A DNA stretch of 64,000 nucleotides, taken from NCBI RefSeq assembly GCF_003610235.1, contig NZ_RAPR01000001.1, positions 1,984,001-2,048,000 on the forward strand, given 5' to 3'. The stretch comes from Catellatospora citrea (GTDB taxonomy: Bacteria; Actinomycetota; Actinomycetes; Mycobacteriales; Micromonosporaceae). Under the pieces are notes generated by a model. That model had not been told where the DNA came from and ran no database searches. It saw only the letters and a list, made by a program, of their open reading frames with translations. Shown piece by piece: positions 33,927-42,000 of this stretch; the first letter of the stretch is position 1; each line of letters starts with the position of its first letter. Both the position numbers and the translations under genes were made by a program.

Positions 33927-33983
33927 CTGCTCTGCACCCGCCCGCGCAACACCTCGACGGTTGCGCGGACGGGTGCAGAGCAG
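33927..33983. terminator. 24-bp stem between convergent small ORF and VWA gene
   Basis: The left arm starts CTGCTCTGCACCCG and ends GCGCAAC (33927-33950). The right arm 33960-33983 is complementary at 23 of 24 positions (the odd pair is G-U in minus-strand RNA), with a 9-nt loop. It lies 19 nt after the VWA stop on the minus strand. Confidence 0.7.
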
Positions 33984-34001
33984 GCGACCACCGCCGCCCC
34001 G

Positions 34002-34961
34002 TCAGGGCAGGCGTGACGTCCACAGCAGGCTGAGCGCGCCCGCGCCGAGGCCCAGCAGCAGCGCCGCCGCGGCGAACCACTGCGAGACCTCCTTGGGCAC
34101 CCGCTTGTGCCCGATCGACGAGCCCATGTCCTGGTACACCTGGGTCAGCTCGGCCGCCGACGCCGCCTCGTAGAAGAAGCCGCCCGTCGTCTCGGCCAGC
34201 TCGGCGAGGGCCTGCCGGTCCACCGGCACCCGCTGCAGCTGCCCGGCGATGTCGACCATGCCCGCGTCGGTGCCGAAGGCGATCGTGGTCACCGGCACGT
34301 TCGCCTCGACCGCCGCGGCCGCCGCGTCCTCGATGGCCCGGCCGTAGGTGCGGTAGCCGTCGGACAGCAGCACGATCCGGGCCGGTGGCGGCCCCTCCGC
34401 CCCGGCGTCGGGCACCGCCTTGATCGCGTCCAGCGAGGTGAACACCGCCTCGCCGGTGGCGGTGGCCTCGGCCAGCTCCAGCGCGTCGATCGCGTCGTTC
34501 ACCGCCGAGCGGTCCTTGCCCGGCGAGACCAGCACGTTCGCCGATTTGGCGAAGGACACCAAGCCCAGGTTGTACGAGGCGGGCAGCTCCTGCACGAACT
34601 GCTTGGCGGCCTGCTGCGCCGCCTCCATCCGGGTCGGCTCCACGTCGTCGGCCTGCATCGACAGGGACACGTCGATGGCCAGGATGATGGTCGCCCGCTC
34701 CAGCGGTTCGTCGACCTCCATCGACGGTCTGGCCAGCGCCGTCACCAGCGAGAACAGCCCGGCCAGGAAGAGCCCGGCGGCGACGTGGCGGCGCCAGCCC
34801 AGCCCGCGGGGCACCAGCGAGCGCAGCAGTTCCAGGTTGCTGAACGGCAGCGCCGTGTCGCGGCGGAAGCGCCGCAGCAGATGCCGGGCGGCATACGCGC
34901 CGGCCAGCGCGAGCACCGGGATCAGGGCCAGCAGCCACATCGGATCCAGGAAACGGATCAT
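34002..34961 (-). CDS. VWA domain membrane protein (BatA-like)
   Basis: 319 residues. Two N-terminal membrane helices (to about residue 75), a von Willebrand A domain with the MIDAS motif DVSLS at residues 97-101, and a C-terminal helix (WFAAAALLLGLGAGALSLLW). Such proteins work with MoxR ATPases and DUF58 proteins in envelope maintenance or complex assembly. ATG at 34961 overlaps the DUF58 stop by 4 nt. Last gene of the moxR-DUF58-VWA operon, comparable to Rv1481. Confidence 0.9.
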   Translation of the reverse strand: MIRFLDPMWLLALIPVLALAGAYAARHLLRRFRRDTALPFSNLELLRSLVPRGLGWRRHVAAGLFLAGLFSLVTALARPSMEVDEPLERATIILAIDVSLSMQADDVEPTRMEAAQQAAKQFVQELPASYNLGLVSFAKSANVLVSPGKDRSAVNDAIDALELAEATATGEAVFTSLDAIKAVPDAGAEGPPPARIVLLSDGYRTYGRAIEDAAAAAVEANVPVTTIAFGTDAGMVDIAGQLQRVPVDRQALAELAETTGGFFYEAASAAELTQVYQDMGSSIGHKRVPKEVSQWFAAAALLLGLGAGALSLLWTSRLP

Positions 34962-35905
34962 CGGCTCCCCCCGCGGGTACGGCGGTGACGTTGCGCGGCC
35001 ACGAACCGCACCAGGTCGAGCAGCCAGTCGGAGTCGGTGCGCAGCCGCACCTGGCGCGCCCCGGCGGTGCGCACCGCGTCGGCGATCAGCTCACGCTGCC
35101 GCTGGGCGGCCTGCGCGTAGCGGCGGCGCAGGTCCCGGTCGCCGGTCTGCACCTCGTGCCGTGCGCCGGTCTCCGGGTCACGCAGTTCGAGCACCCCCGC
35201 CGCGGGCAGTTCCAGCTCGCACGGGTCCAGCACCTCGACGGCGAGCACCTCGTGCCGGGTGGCGAGCTTGCGCAGCTGCCAGGCCCAGCGCTCGGGCGGG
35301 TCGAGGAAGTCAGAGATCACCACCGCCAGCCCGCGCCGCCGCGGCGGGCTGTTCAGCGCCTCGATCAGCGGCGCGAGGCTGTCCGCGGGGTGCTGCGGGG
35401 CCCGTGCCGCGCCGCCCTCCTCGATCAGCCTGGCGACCGTGCGCAGCAGCCCCTGCGCCTCCCGGCGGCCGGACCGGGCCGGCCGGCGGACCAGCTCGGC
35501 GCCGCCGGCGTTGATCACCGCACCGACGCGGTTGCCGCCGCGCACGGTCAGGTGGGTCATCGCCGCGGTCGCCGCCAGCACCAGATCGCGCTTGAGCATC
35601 CGGGCGGTGCCGAAGTCGAGGCTCGGCGACAGGTCCACGGCCAGCCAGGTCTCCAGCTCCCGGTCGGCCACGGTCAGCCGCACGTGCGGCACCGTGGTGC
35701 GGGCCGTGACCGGCCAGTCCATCCGGCGTACGTCGTCGCCCGCCCGGTATTCCCGCGACTCCCCCGCCTCGCTGCCCGGTCCGGGCAGCAGGCCCAGGTA
35801 GTCGCCCTGCAGCAGGCCGTCCAGCCGCCGGTTGACCAGCAGCTGCAGTCGCCGCAGCGCCGCCTCGCCACCGGCCCGCTCCGGGGCGGCCGCGGCCATG
35901 CTCAC
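34958..35905 (-). CDS. DUF58 domain-containing protein
   Basis: 315 residues. The DUF58 signature YRAGDDVRRMDWPVTART is followed by a VWA-like fold with LAVDLSPSLDFGT (DxSxS metal site). No membrane helix is evident, so it is cytosolic. GTG at 35905 overlaps the MoxR stop (GTGA); an ATG at 35899 is a close alternative. It forms the standard MoxR partner set with the genes on both sides. Confidence 0.9.
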   Translation of the reverse strand: MSMAAAAPERAGGEAALRRLQLLVNRRLDGLLQGDYLGLLPGPGSEAGESREYRAGDDVRRMDWPVTARTTVPHVRLTVADRELETWLAVDLSPSLDFGTARMLKRDLVLAATAAMTHLTVRGGNRVGAVINAGGAELVRRPARSGRREAQGLLRTVARLIEEGGAARAPQHPADSLAPLIEALNSPPRRRGLAVVISDFLDPPERWAWQLRKLATRHEVLAVEVLDPCELELPAAGVLELRDPETGARHEVQTGDRDLRRRYAQAAQRQRELIADAVRTAGARQVRLRTDSDWLLDLVRFVAAQRHRRTRGGSR

Positions 35906-36966
35906 GTCGCCTGCTGCCGCGGGGCGACCGACGGCAGCGGCACCGCGGCCAGCACCCGGCCCACGACGTAGTCGGCGGGGATCTCGTCGGCCAGCGCGTC
36001 GTAGCTGAGCACCAGCCGGTGGCGCAGGATGTCCGGGGCGATGTCGAGCACGTCCTGCGGCAGCGCGTAGTCGCGCCCGCGCAGCAGCGACAGCGCCCGG
36101 GTGGCCCGCACCAGGCCCAGCGAGGCGCGCGGGCTCGCGCCGTACTGGATGAGCCGGGCGATGTCGGGCAGCCCGTGGTCGGCGGGGGCGCGCGTGGCCA
36201 GCACCAGCCGCACCGAGTAGTCGATCAGAGCATTGTGGACGAACACCTGGTCGGCGCGTTCCTGCAGGCCGAGCAGCGCCTCGGTGGTGAGCACCGGCAC
36301 CGCTCGCGGCGGGGCGACGCCCATCCGGTAGACGATCTCCCGTTCCTCGACGTCGGTCGGGTAGCCCACCAGCACCTTCAGCAGGAAGCGGTCCCGCTGC
36401 GCCTCCGGCAGCGGGTACACGCCCTCCTGCTCGATCGGGTTCTGGGTGGCCATGACCAGGAACGGATCCGGCACGGTGTGGGTCACCCCGCCCAGCGACA
36501 CGTGCCGCTCGGCCATGACCTCCAGCAGCGCCGACTGCACCTTGGCCGGCGCCCGGTTGATCTCGTCGGCGAGCAGGAAGTTGACGAACACCGGGCCGAG
36601 CTCGACGTCGAACCGCTCGCTGCCGGTGCGGTAGATGCGCGTGCCGACGATGTCCGCGGGCACCAGGTCCGGCGTGAACTGCACCCGGGCGAACGAGCCG
36701 CCCACCACCGTGGCCAGCGTCTCCACCGCCAGCGTCTTGGCCACCCCGGGCACGCCTTCCAGCAGGCAGTGCCCGCGTGCCAGCAGGGCCACGAACATGC
36801 GCTCGATCAGCCGATCCTGGCCGACGATCACCTTCTTGACCTCGAACAGGGCGCGTTCCAGCAGCGTGGCGTCCTGTGCGGGGGTGGCGACCGTGGCGGG
36901 GCCGGCATCGGCGGTGCCGGTCGGCCCGGGACCGGCGGCATTGTCGTAGGTGATGGGCTGCACCAC
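35902..36966 (-). CDS. moxR: MoxR family AAA+ ATPase
   Basis: 354 residues. Walker A GVPGVAKT at 71-78, Walker B FLLADEINRAP, sensor 1 MATQNPIEQEG, arginine-finger region LPEAQRDRFLLK. A chaperone-like ATPase acting with the DUF58 and VWA proteins. Two adjacent GTG codons (36966, 36963); GAGGAG is better spaced for 36963. An Ala/Pro-rich N-terminal tail of about 30 residues precedes the fold. First gene of the operon; the region upstream is discussed under the orphan RNA. Confidence 0.92.
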   Translation of the reverse strand: MVQPITYDNAAGPGPTGTADAGPATVATPAQDATLLERALFEVKKVIVGQDRLIERMFVALLARGHCLLEGVPGVAKTLAVETLATVVGGSFARVQFTPDLVPADIVGTRIYRTGSERFDVELGPVFVNFLLADEINRAPAKVQSALLEVMAERHVSLGGVTHTVPDPFLVMATQNPIEQEGVYPLPEAQRDRFLLKVLVGYPTDVEEREIVYRMGVAPPRAVPVLTTEALLGLQERADQVFVHNALIDYSVRLVLATRAPADHGLPDIARLIQYGASPRASLGLVRATRALSLLRGRDYALPQDVLDIAPDILRHRLVLSYDALADEIPADYVVGRVLAAVPLPSVAPRQQAT

Positions 36967-37155
36967 GGCTCCTCGTTACCGGCGGATTGCTGATCTGCCC
37001 CAGCCTCGCATGAACAGCCGACTTATGCGGCAAAGTGCCGTTATTCCGGCGAAACCCTCGGTCGTTCCCGCCTGTTTGACACGGCGTTTGATTTCATCCG
37101 AACGGATGCGCCGACGGTCTTCCCTCCGCGCCCGGCACGTGGTTAATATTCGTGC

Positions 37156-37250
37156 GTTGCCGGGCGGCTTCCCCCGTGGCCGCCCGGCACGCCAAACGTC
37201 TCCGCACATCTTGATAGGTCACGCAGCCCGAGCCGAGCTCGGGCTTTTCT
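37156..37250 (+). ncRNA. Candidate small RNA ending at an orphan intrinsic terminator
   Basis: Start inferred 7 nt after TAATAT (37144-37149). The transcript of about 95 nt would contain GCCGGGCGGC/GCCGCCCGGC with a CCCCC loop, a single-stranded stretch of about 35 nt, then AGCCCGAGC-CGA-GCTCGGGCT plus TTTCT. Nothing else on the plus strand needs this terminator. Confidence 0.4.
37225..37250 (+). terminator. Intrinsic terminator with U tract
   Basis: 9-bp perfect stem AGCCCGAGC/GCTCGGGCT, CGA loop, then TTTCT. The best textbook terminator of the window, but with no annotated gene upstream on its strand. Confidence 0.75.
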
Positions 37251-37260
37251 GTCGCACGGG

Positions 37261-37266
37261 TAGGCT
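37261..37266 (+). promoter_or_regulatory. -10 box TAGGCT, leaderless
   Basis: Seven nt before the GTG at 37274. Confidence 0.55.
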
Positions 37267-37273
37267 CCACGAC

Positions 37274-37474
37274 GTGTTCGAGGCCGAGGCTCCCCTGATC
37301 TGCTCGCGCAAGGGCTGCCGTGCCACGGCCGCGTGGGAGCTGCGCTGGAACAACCCGAAGCTGCACGATCCGCAGCGGCGCAAGACCTGGCTCGCCTGCG
37401 ACGAGCACCGGCAGACCCTGGCCGACTTCCTGTCCGCGCGGGGCTTCCTGCGCGAGACGCTGCCCCTGGCCTGA
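37274..37474 (+). CDS. Small conserved protein with CxxxC-C-H cluster
   Basis: 66 residues. CSRKGCRATAAWELRWNNP, then TWLACDEHRQTLADFLSARGFL: three cysteines and a histidine in an arrangement that could bind a metal. I recall similar short proteins next to PH-domain genes in actinomycetes, without known function. GTG at 37274 is leaderless (TAGGCT 7 nt upstream), and residues before it are not conserved in character. First of a three-gene row with the two PH-domain proteins. Confidence 0.7.
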   Translation: MFEAEAPLICSRKGCRATAAWELRWNNPKLHDPQRRKTWLACDEHRQTLADFLSARGFLRETLPLA

Positions 37475-37491
37475 TCGTCTATCGTCGAAAC

Positions 37492-38022
37492 GTGACCGAC
37501 CCGCGCCTGGAGACACCCCTGCCCACCGCGGCGCGCAGCGCCCTCGACCCGTGGCCGGGCGAGCTGGCCTGGCGGCCCGTCTCGCCGCGGCTGGTGGCGC
37601 TGGAACTCACCCGGGTCGCCATCAGCACCGCGCTGATGCTCGCCGTCTGCGGCGTGATCTGGTTCTTCACCGGCTCCGGCTGGGCCCTGTTCGCGGCCGT
37701 CGCAGTCCTGGCCCTCACCGTCGTGCGGGGCGTGGTCGCGGTGCGCGCCGCCCGCTCCTACGGCTACGCCGAGCGCGAGCGCGACCTGCTGGTCCGGCAC
37801 GGCCGCATGGTCCGGCACCTGTCGATCGTGCCGTACGCCCGCATGCAGTACGTCGACGTCGTCGCCGGCCCGCTGGAGCGTGCCTTCGACCTGGCCACGG
37901 TGCAGTTGCACACCGCCGCCGCGGCGTCCGACGCGACCATCCCGGGCCTGGAACCCGCCGAGGCCGCCCGCCTGCGCGACCGGCTCGCGGCGCTCGGCGA
38001 GGACGCCGGTGAGGGCCTGTGA
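37492..38022 (+). CDS. PH domain membrane protein, YdbS-like
   Basis: 176 residues. Two helices (ALMLAVCGVIWFF, ALFAAVAVLALTVV) and one bacterial PH domain type 2 (LVRHGRMVRHLSIVPYARMQYVDVVAGPLERAF). YdbS/YdbT pairs are membrane proteins of unclear role, implicated in resistance to envelope agents in Bacillus. Start GTG at 37492 with TATCGT 6 nt upstream. The stop overlaps the next start by 4 nt. Confidence 0.85.
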   Translation: MTDPRLETPLPTAARSALDPWPGELAWRPVSPRLVALELTRVAISTALMLAVCGVIWFFTGSGWALFAAVAVLALTVVRGVVAVRAARSYGYAERERDLLVRHGRMVRHLSIVPYARMQYVDVVAGPLERAFDLATVQLHTAAAASDATIPGLEPAEAARLRDRLAALGEDAGEGL

Positions 38023-39488
38023 CCGCACCCGCCACCCCTCCGGAGCACCCGCTGCCCACGACCACGCCGCCACCGTCGCCGCCGGAGCAGCCGAACCCCG
38101 CCGACCGGCCTGACGCGCTCGCCCCGCCACCGGCCGCCGGGCCGGGGCAGCCGCACCCGGCGCAGGTGATCGCCCGGCAGCGGCTGCATCCGCTCAGCCC
38201 GGTGCTCAAGAGCGTGCGCACGCTCACCCTGGTCATCGTCGCGGTGTCCTGGCGCGGCGTGCAGAACCTCGGCCCCGACAAGTACGCCCTGGTCCTGCTC
38301 GGCCTGCTGGCGCTGGTGCTGCTCTACTCCGCCGTCGCCTGGCGCTTCAGCGGCTACGAGGTGATCGGCCGGGAGCTGCGCATCCACGAGGGCGTGCTGT
38401 TCCGGCGCACCCGCGCGGTGCCGCTGGAGCGGCTCCAGGCCATCGAGGTGGTGCAGCCGGTGCTGGCCCGGCCCGCCGGGCTCGCCGAGCTGAAGCTGGA
38501 CGTGGCCGGCGCGGGCAAGGCCGAGGCCCCGCTGGCGTTCCTGCCCCTGGCCGAGGCCGACGCGCTGCGCACCCGCCTGCTGGCGCTGGCCACCCGCACC
38601 CCGGTGCCGCCGGCCGGAACCGCCCCGTCGGAGCCGATCGCGCCGGCGGTGGAGCAGCCCGAGGAGCCCGACCTCTACCGGGTCGACAACAACGACGTGG
38701 TGGTGAGCCAGTTCCTGACCCCGCCGGTGATGTTCACCCCGCTCGCCGTCCTCTACATCGTGGGCCAGCTGCTCTTCAACAGCGACTTCGGCGTCTTCGC
38801 GGTCGCCAGCATGGTCACCGCGGTCGCGGGCACCATCGGCGCGCCCGTGATGCGCATCCTCAACTTCTGGAACTTCCGGATCGGGCGGGCTCCCGCCGAG
38901 CGCCTGCGCATCCGGCACGGGCTGCTGGAGACGCGCAGCCAGGTGGTCGGTCCGCGGCGCATCCAGTCGCTGACGGTCACCTGGCCGCTGCTCTGGCGGG
39001 GCAAGGGCTGGCTGCGGGTCACCCTCGCGGTGGCCGGGCAGAGCTCGGTGGGCGCCGACGGGCAGCAGAGCCGGGCCGAGACCGACCGGCTGCTGCCGGT
39101 GGCGACCGTCGACACCGCCCGGGCGATCGTGCCGCTGGCCCTGCCCGGCCTCGACATCACCGCCTTGCACCTGTCCCCGGTGCCGCAGCGCGCCCGCTGG
39201 CTGGCCCCGCTGCGCCGCCGGGTGCTGGCCGCGGGGCTGACCGAGCACGCGTTCGCCACCGTGGACGGCCTGCTGACCCGGCAACTGACCGTGGTGCCGT
39301 ACGCCCGGATCCAGAGCGTGCGGGTCACCGAGGGCCCCTGGCAGCGCCGCCTCGGCCTGGCCACGGTCTACGTCGACGTGGCCGGGTCGACCCCGGCCGC
39401 GGCGGTGCACCGGCCCCTGGCCGAGGCGTTCACCTGGGCGGACGAGCTGACCAGGCGCGCCCGCGCGGCTCGCGCGGCCACGGTATAA
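38019..39488 (+). CDS. Multi-PH-domain membrane protein, YdbT-like
   Basis: 489 residues. A Pro-rich N-terminal tail of about 45 residues, then three repeats of a bPH2 domain (landmarks LRIHEGVLFRRTRAVPLERL; LRIRHGLLETRSQVVGPRRI; VDGLLTRQLTVVPYARIQSV) with paired membrane helices between them. GTG at 38019 overlaps the YdbS-like stop, so the two are a translationally coupled complex. Its TAA stop lies inside the inverted repeat that precedes the ATPase gene. Confidence 0.87.
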   Translation: MTAPATPPEHPLPTTTPPPSPPEQPNPADRPDALAPPPAAGPGQPHPAQVIARQRLHPLSPVLKSVRTLTLVIVAVSWRGVQNLGPDKYALVLLGLLALVLLYSAVAWRFSGYEVIGRELRIHEGVLFRRTRAVPLERLQAIEVVQPVLARPAGLAELKLDVAGAGKAEAPLAFLPLAEADALRTRLLALATRTPVPPAGTAPSEPIAPAVEQPEEPDLYRVDNNDVVVSQFLTPPVMFTPLAVLYIVGQLLFNSDFGVFAVASMVTAVAGTIGAPVMRILNFWNFRIGRAPAERLRIRHGLLETRSQVVGPRRIQSLTVTWPLLWRGKGWLRVTLAVAGQSSVGADGQQSRAETDRLLPVATVDTARAIVPLALPGLDITALHLSPVPQRARWLAPLRRRVLAAGLTEHAFATVDGLLTRQLTVVPYARIQSVRVTEGPWQRRLGLATVYVDVAGSTPAAAVHRPLAEAFTWADELTRRARAARAATV

Positions 39489-39515
39489 CTCGACTTATTA
39501 TAAATCCAGTTATAC
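39483..39515. promoter_or_regulatory. AT-rich inverted repeat over the ATPase promoter
   Basis: GTATAACT (39483-39490) and AGTTATAC (39508-39515), perfect 8-bp arms 17 nt apart, enclosing TTATTATAA. The second arm ends 7 nt before the ATG. Highly AT-rich against a background of about 70% G+C. Typical geometry for a dimeric repressor site over a -10 element. Confidence 0.55.
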
Positions 39516-39522
39516 TTCTTCC

Positions 39523-40995
39523 ATGCCAGTGACGCCCGCGGTGGCCAAACCCGAGGAACTCTTCGACCGAGTCCACGAGTGGAACGCGCTCAGCGGGTTC
39601 GTCAGCCAGCAACGGCAGGCAGCGACCCTGGGGCTGGTCTACGGCAGGCGGCGGCAGGGCAAGACGTTCCTGCTGTCGCAGCTGGCCCGCGCCACCGGCG
39701 GCTTCATGTTCACCGCCGCGCAGCAGGCGGCCGACCAGAACCTCGCCGCCCTGAGCATCGCCTACCATCAGTTCACCGGCCAGTCGCCGGCCCAGTTCGC
39801 CGGCTGGCCGGATGCGATCGACGGCCTGCTGCGCCTCGGTGAGCGCGCACCCGTCACGGTGGTCCTCGACGAGTTCTCCTACCTGTTGGACAGCGTCGAC
39901 GGCATCGCTTCGCACCTGCAGATCGCCTTGGAGCCGCACCACCGCGGTGGCAGCAGCCAGGCCCGCCTCATCCTGTGCGGCAGCGCCATGACCACCATGC
40001 GCAACGTGCTGGGCGGCACCGCACCGCTGCGCGGCCGGGCTTCGCTGGAGCTGCTGGTGCATCCGCTCGGCTACCGCGACGCCGCCGTCTTCTGGGGGGC
40101 GCGCGACCCGGAGCTTGCCTTCCGGATCAACGCGCTGGTCGGCGGCACCCCGGCCTACCCGGCCATGTCGGAGACCGCACCGCACACCCTCGCCGAGTTC
40201 GACGACTGGGTGGCCGACCGGCTGCTCAACCCGGCTTCGGTCATGTTCCACGAGGGCGACGTGCTGCTGCGCCAGCAGACCGAGATCGCCGACCCTGCGC
40301 TCTACTTTTCCGTGCTCGCCGCGATCAGCCGGGGTGCGCACCGCCGGTCCGAGATCGCCAACGCCCTCGGCCGGCCGGACACCGCACTCGGCCATCCGCT
40401 GGCGGTGCTGGAGAGCGTACGGCTGATCGACCGGGCCGACGACGCGTTGCGCCGGCAGCGCCCCTCCTACCGCATCGCGGAGCCGCTGATCCGCTTCCAC
40501 CAGCTGGTCATCGTCGGCAACGATGCGGCGTTCGCCCTACGCCAGGGCGAACGAGTCTGGCAGAGCAAGGCCGACACGGTCAGTTCCAAGATCTATGGTC
40601 CGCACCTGGAGCAGCTCGCCCGGGAGTGGACCCAGGCCCACGCCGCCGAGCAGACCGTCGGCGGCTGGCCCAACCAGGTCCGCTCCGCCGTCGTCGCCTG
40701 CCGCGAGCACGGCCAGGGCCACGAGGTCGACGTCGTCGCGATGCGGGAGGAGCCCTTCGAGCCACGCCGGGTGCTGGCGATCGGCGAGGTGAAGGCCACC
40801 GCCAAACCGGTCGGCGAGACCGAACTGCACCGCCTGCGCCATGTACGCGACCTGCTTCCGGGCAATGTCACGCCCGAGCCGGTCCGCCTGCTGCTGTTCA
40901 GCCGCGCCGGGTTCACTCCGGCGCTGCGTCGGCTGGCCGCCGAGGACCCCGGCGTGGAACTGGTCGGCCTCGATCGGCTGTACCACGGAGAATGA
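39523..40995 (+). CDS. Archaeal-type AAA ATPase (COG1672-like) with C-terminal nuclease-like domain
   Basis: 490 residues. P-loop GRRRQGKT at 41-48, Walker B VTVVLDEFSYLLD near 111-123, then a winged-helix segment (REIANALGRPDTALGHPLAVLE) and a C-terminal domain (VDVVAMREEP then VLAIGEVKA) with the D-ExK spacing of PD-(D/E)XK/DUF234 proteins. Such ATPases are common in archaea and scattered in bacteria, with unknown roles in mobile or defence settings. The AT-rich palindromic promoter and lack of operon partners suggest horizontal origin and self-control. Confidence 0.78.
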   Translation: MPVTPAVAKPEELFDRVHEWNALSGFVSQQRQAATLGLVYGRRRQGKTFLLSQLARATGGFMFTAAQQAADQNLAALSIAYHQFTGQSPAQFAGWPDAIDGLLRLGERAPVTVVLDEFSYLLDSVDGIASHLQIALEPHHRGGSSQARLILCGSAMTTMRNVLGGTAPLRGRASLELLVHPLGYRDAAVFWGARDPELAFRINALVGGTPAYPAMSETAPHTLAEFDDWVADRLLNPASVMFHEGDVLLRQQTEIADPALYFSVLAAISRGAHRRSEIANALGRPDTALGHPLAVLESVRLIDRADDALRRQRPSYRIAEPLIRFHQLVIVGNDAAFALRQGERVWQSKADTVSSKIYGPHLEQLAREWTQAHAAEQTVGGWPNQVRSAVVACREHGQGHEVDVVAMREEPFEPRRVLAIGEVKATAKPVGETELHRLRHVRDLLPGNVTPEPVRLLLFSRAGFTPALRRLAAEDPGVELVGLDRLYHGE

Positions 40996-41024
40996 CGGTT
41001 CGGGAACGGCGACGGAGGAGACAC

Positions 41025-41189
41025 ATGACCGCTGAGAGCGCCCCGCACCGCTGGATCGTGTGGCGGCAGGACGACAACGGCAACCGGTACGAGGTGCGCC
41101 GGTGCGGCACCCGCGAGGAGGCCGAGGCGCTGGCCGCCGAGATGGAGGCGCGCGGACACAAGCAGCTCTACTGGGTCGCCGCGGCCTGA
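41025..41189 (+). CDS. Small SPOR-like/hypothetical protein
   Basis: 54 residues: RWIVWRQDDNGNRYEVRRCG followed by TREEAEALAAEMEARGHKQL and a YWV end, a beta-alpha-beta pattern resembling one SPOR-type repeat. Strong GGAGGAG 5 nt before ATG 41025. It follows the ATPase gene by 29 nt and may be co-transcribed. Function unknown. Confidence 0.6.
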   Translation: MTAESAPHRWIVWRQDDNGNRYEVRRCGTREEAEALAAEMEARGHKQLYWVAAA

Positions 41190-41193
41190 GGCC

Positions 41194-41814
41194 TCAGCGC
41201 AGGTCGATCGGCTGCAGCCCGACCCGCACCAGGCGGACCCGTCCGGCCAGGTCCCGGGCGAGCACCGGCACTCCCCTGGCGCGGGCCGGGCGCACCTCGA
41301 ACATCACGTTGCGTTCGTGCACGTCGGAGTACTGCCGCCGGTAGCGGTCGTAGCGGCCGCCGAGGAACAGCCGCAGGTATCCGGTGAGCAGCGCGTCGAG
41401 CCGGCTCGCCCGGTCCGGACGCCAGCCGAAGCGCGCCCACTCGTGGCCGTGCACCCACTGTCTCGCCCTGACCAGGCCGGTGAACCGCAGCCCGATCGTC
41501 GCCCCCGCGGACTTCGGCACGCCGGACAGCCCCGGCACCCGGTGGTCGCCGAAGTAGGTCCCGCCGACGAAGCGCCCGTTGAGGTAGGTGCGCTCGTCGA
41601 TGACCTCCAGCACGAACATCCGCCCGTCGGTGTCGCGTACGCCGAAGCAGGCTTTCTCCTCGCCCGCGCCCAGATAGACGCACCGCCACGCCGGGTCGGG
41701 GAAGCGCAGCAGCCGCCCGTCGTAGACCGCCTGCCGGATCTGCTCGGCATGCGACGCGGTGAGCCCCGCGGCCGCCGCCACCTCCAGCCGCTCCCCGTCG
41801 AAGTCGACCAGCAC
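41194..41814 (-). CDS. Unknown protein with kinase-like motifs
   Basis: 206 residues. The N-terminal part contains YLGAGEEKACFGVRDTDGRM then VLEVID, reminiscent of a glycine loop and beta-3 strand. The C-terminal part has YSDVHERNVMFEV, reminiscent of the HxxxxN catalytic loop, and LARDLAG. The usual lysine and DFG are not clear, so this is a hint only. GTG at 41814 is chosen because GGAGG is 5 nt upstream. It faces the 54-residue gene (5-nt gap) and is divergent from the thioesterase. Confidence 0.45.
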   Translation of the reverse strand: MLVDFDGERLEVAAAAGLTASHAEQIRQAVYDGRLLRFPDPAWRCVYLGAGEEKACFGVRDTDGRMFVLEVIDERTYLNGRFVGGTYFGDHRVPGLSGVPKSAGATIGLRFTGLVRARQWVHGHEWARFGWRPDRASRLDALLTGYLRLFLGGRYDRYRRQYSDVHERNVMFEVRPARARGVPVLARDLAGRVRLVRVGLQPIDLR

Positions 41815-41987
41815 GGACACCTCCAATGTGTACCGCCACTGTGCCGCGCGGCCGCGGATTGCGCCGCCCCGCCCGGATGACATCGCCGCCCGGCCGCCTC
41901 GGCGCACGGGCAGCTCACCGTCGCGACGGGCGGTCCGGTGGGCGGCGACGGCGGTGCGGGGAGCGTGCGGGCGGCCCGGCGAGCGCC

Positions 41988-41993
41988 TAGGCT
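41988..41993 (+). promoter_or_regulatory. -10 box TAGGCT, leaderless
   Basis: Seven nt before the ATG at 42001. Confidence 0.55.
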
Positions 41994-42000
41994 GTGGCGC

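Larger units (their letters stand above)
36967..37273. other. 307-nt divergent intergenic region with candidate RNA
   Basis: It holds the moxR leader (minus), a TTGACA word at 37076-37081, a TAATAT box at 37144-37149, a 10-bp C-loop hairpin (37159-37188) and a canonical intrinsic terminator (37225-37250). No ORF with coding character ends at that terminator. Confidence 0.6.

Noticed and set aside
33531..33991. Minus-strand frames of 64-67 codons in the fabG/VWA gap
   Set aside because: Arg/Ser/Pro-rich shadow composition, no ribosome sites, and they run across hairpins.
37159..37188. 6C RNA family member
   Set aside because: Only one hairpin with five C's in the loop; the family needs two C-rich loops. 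Kept as an unassigned candidate RNA.
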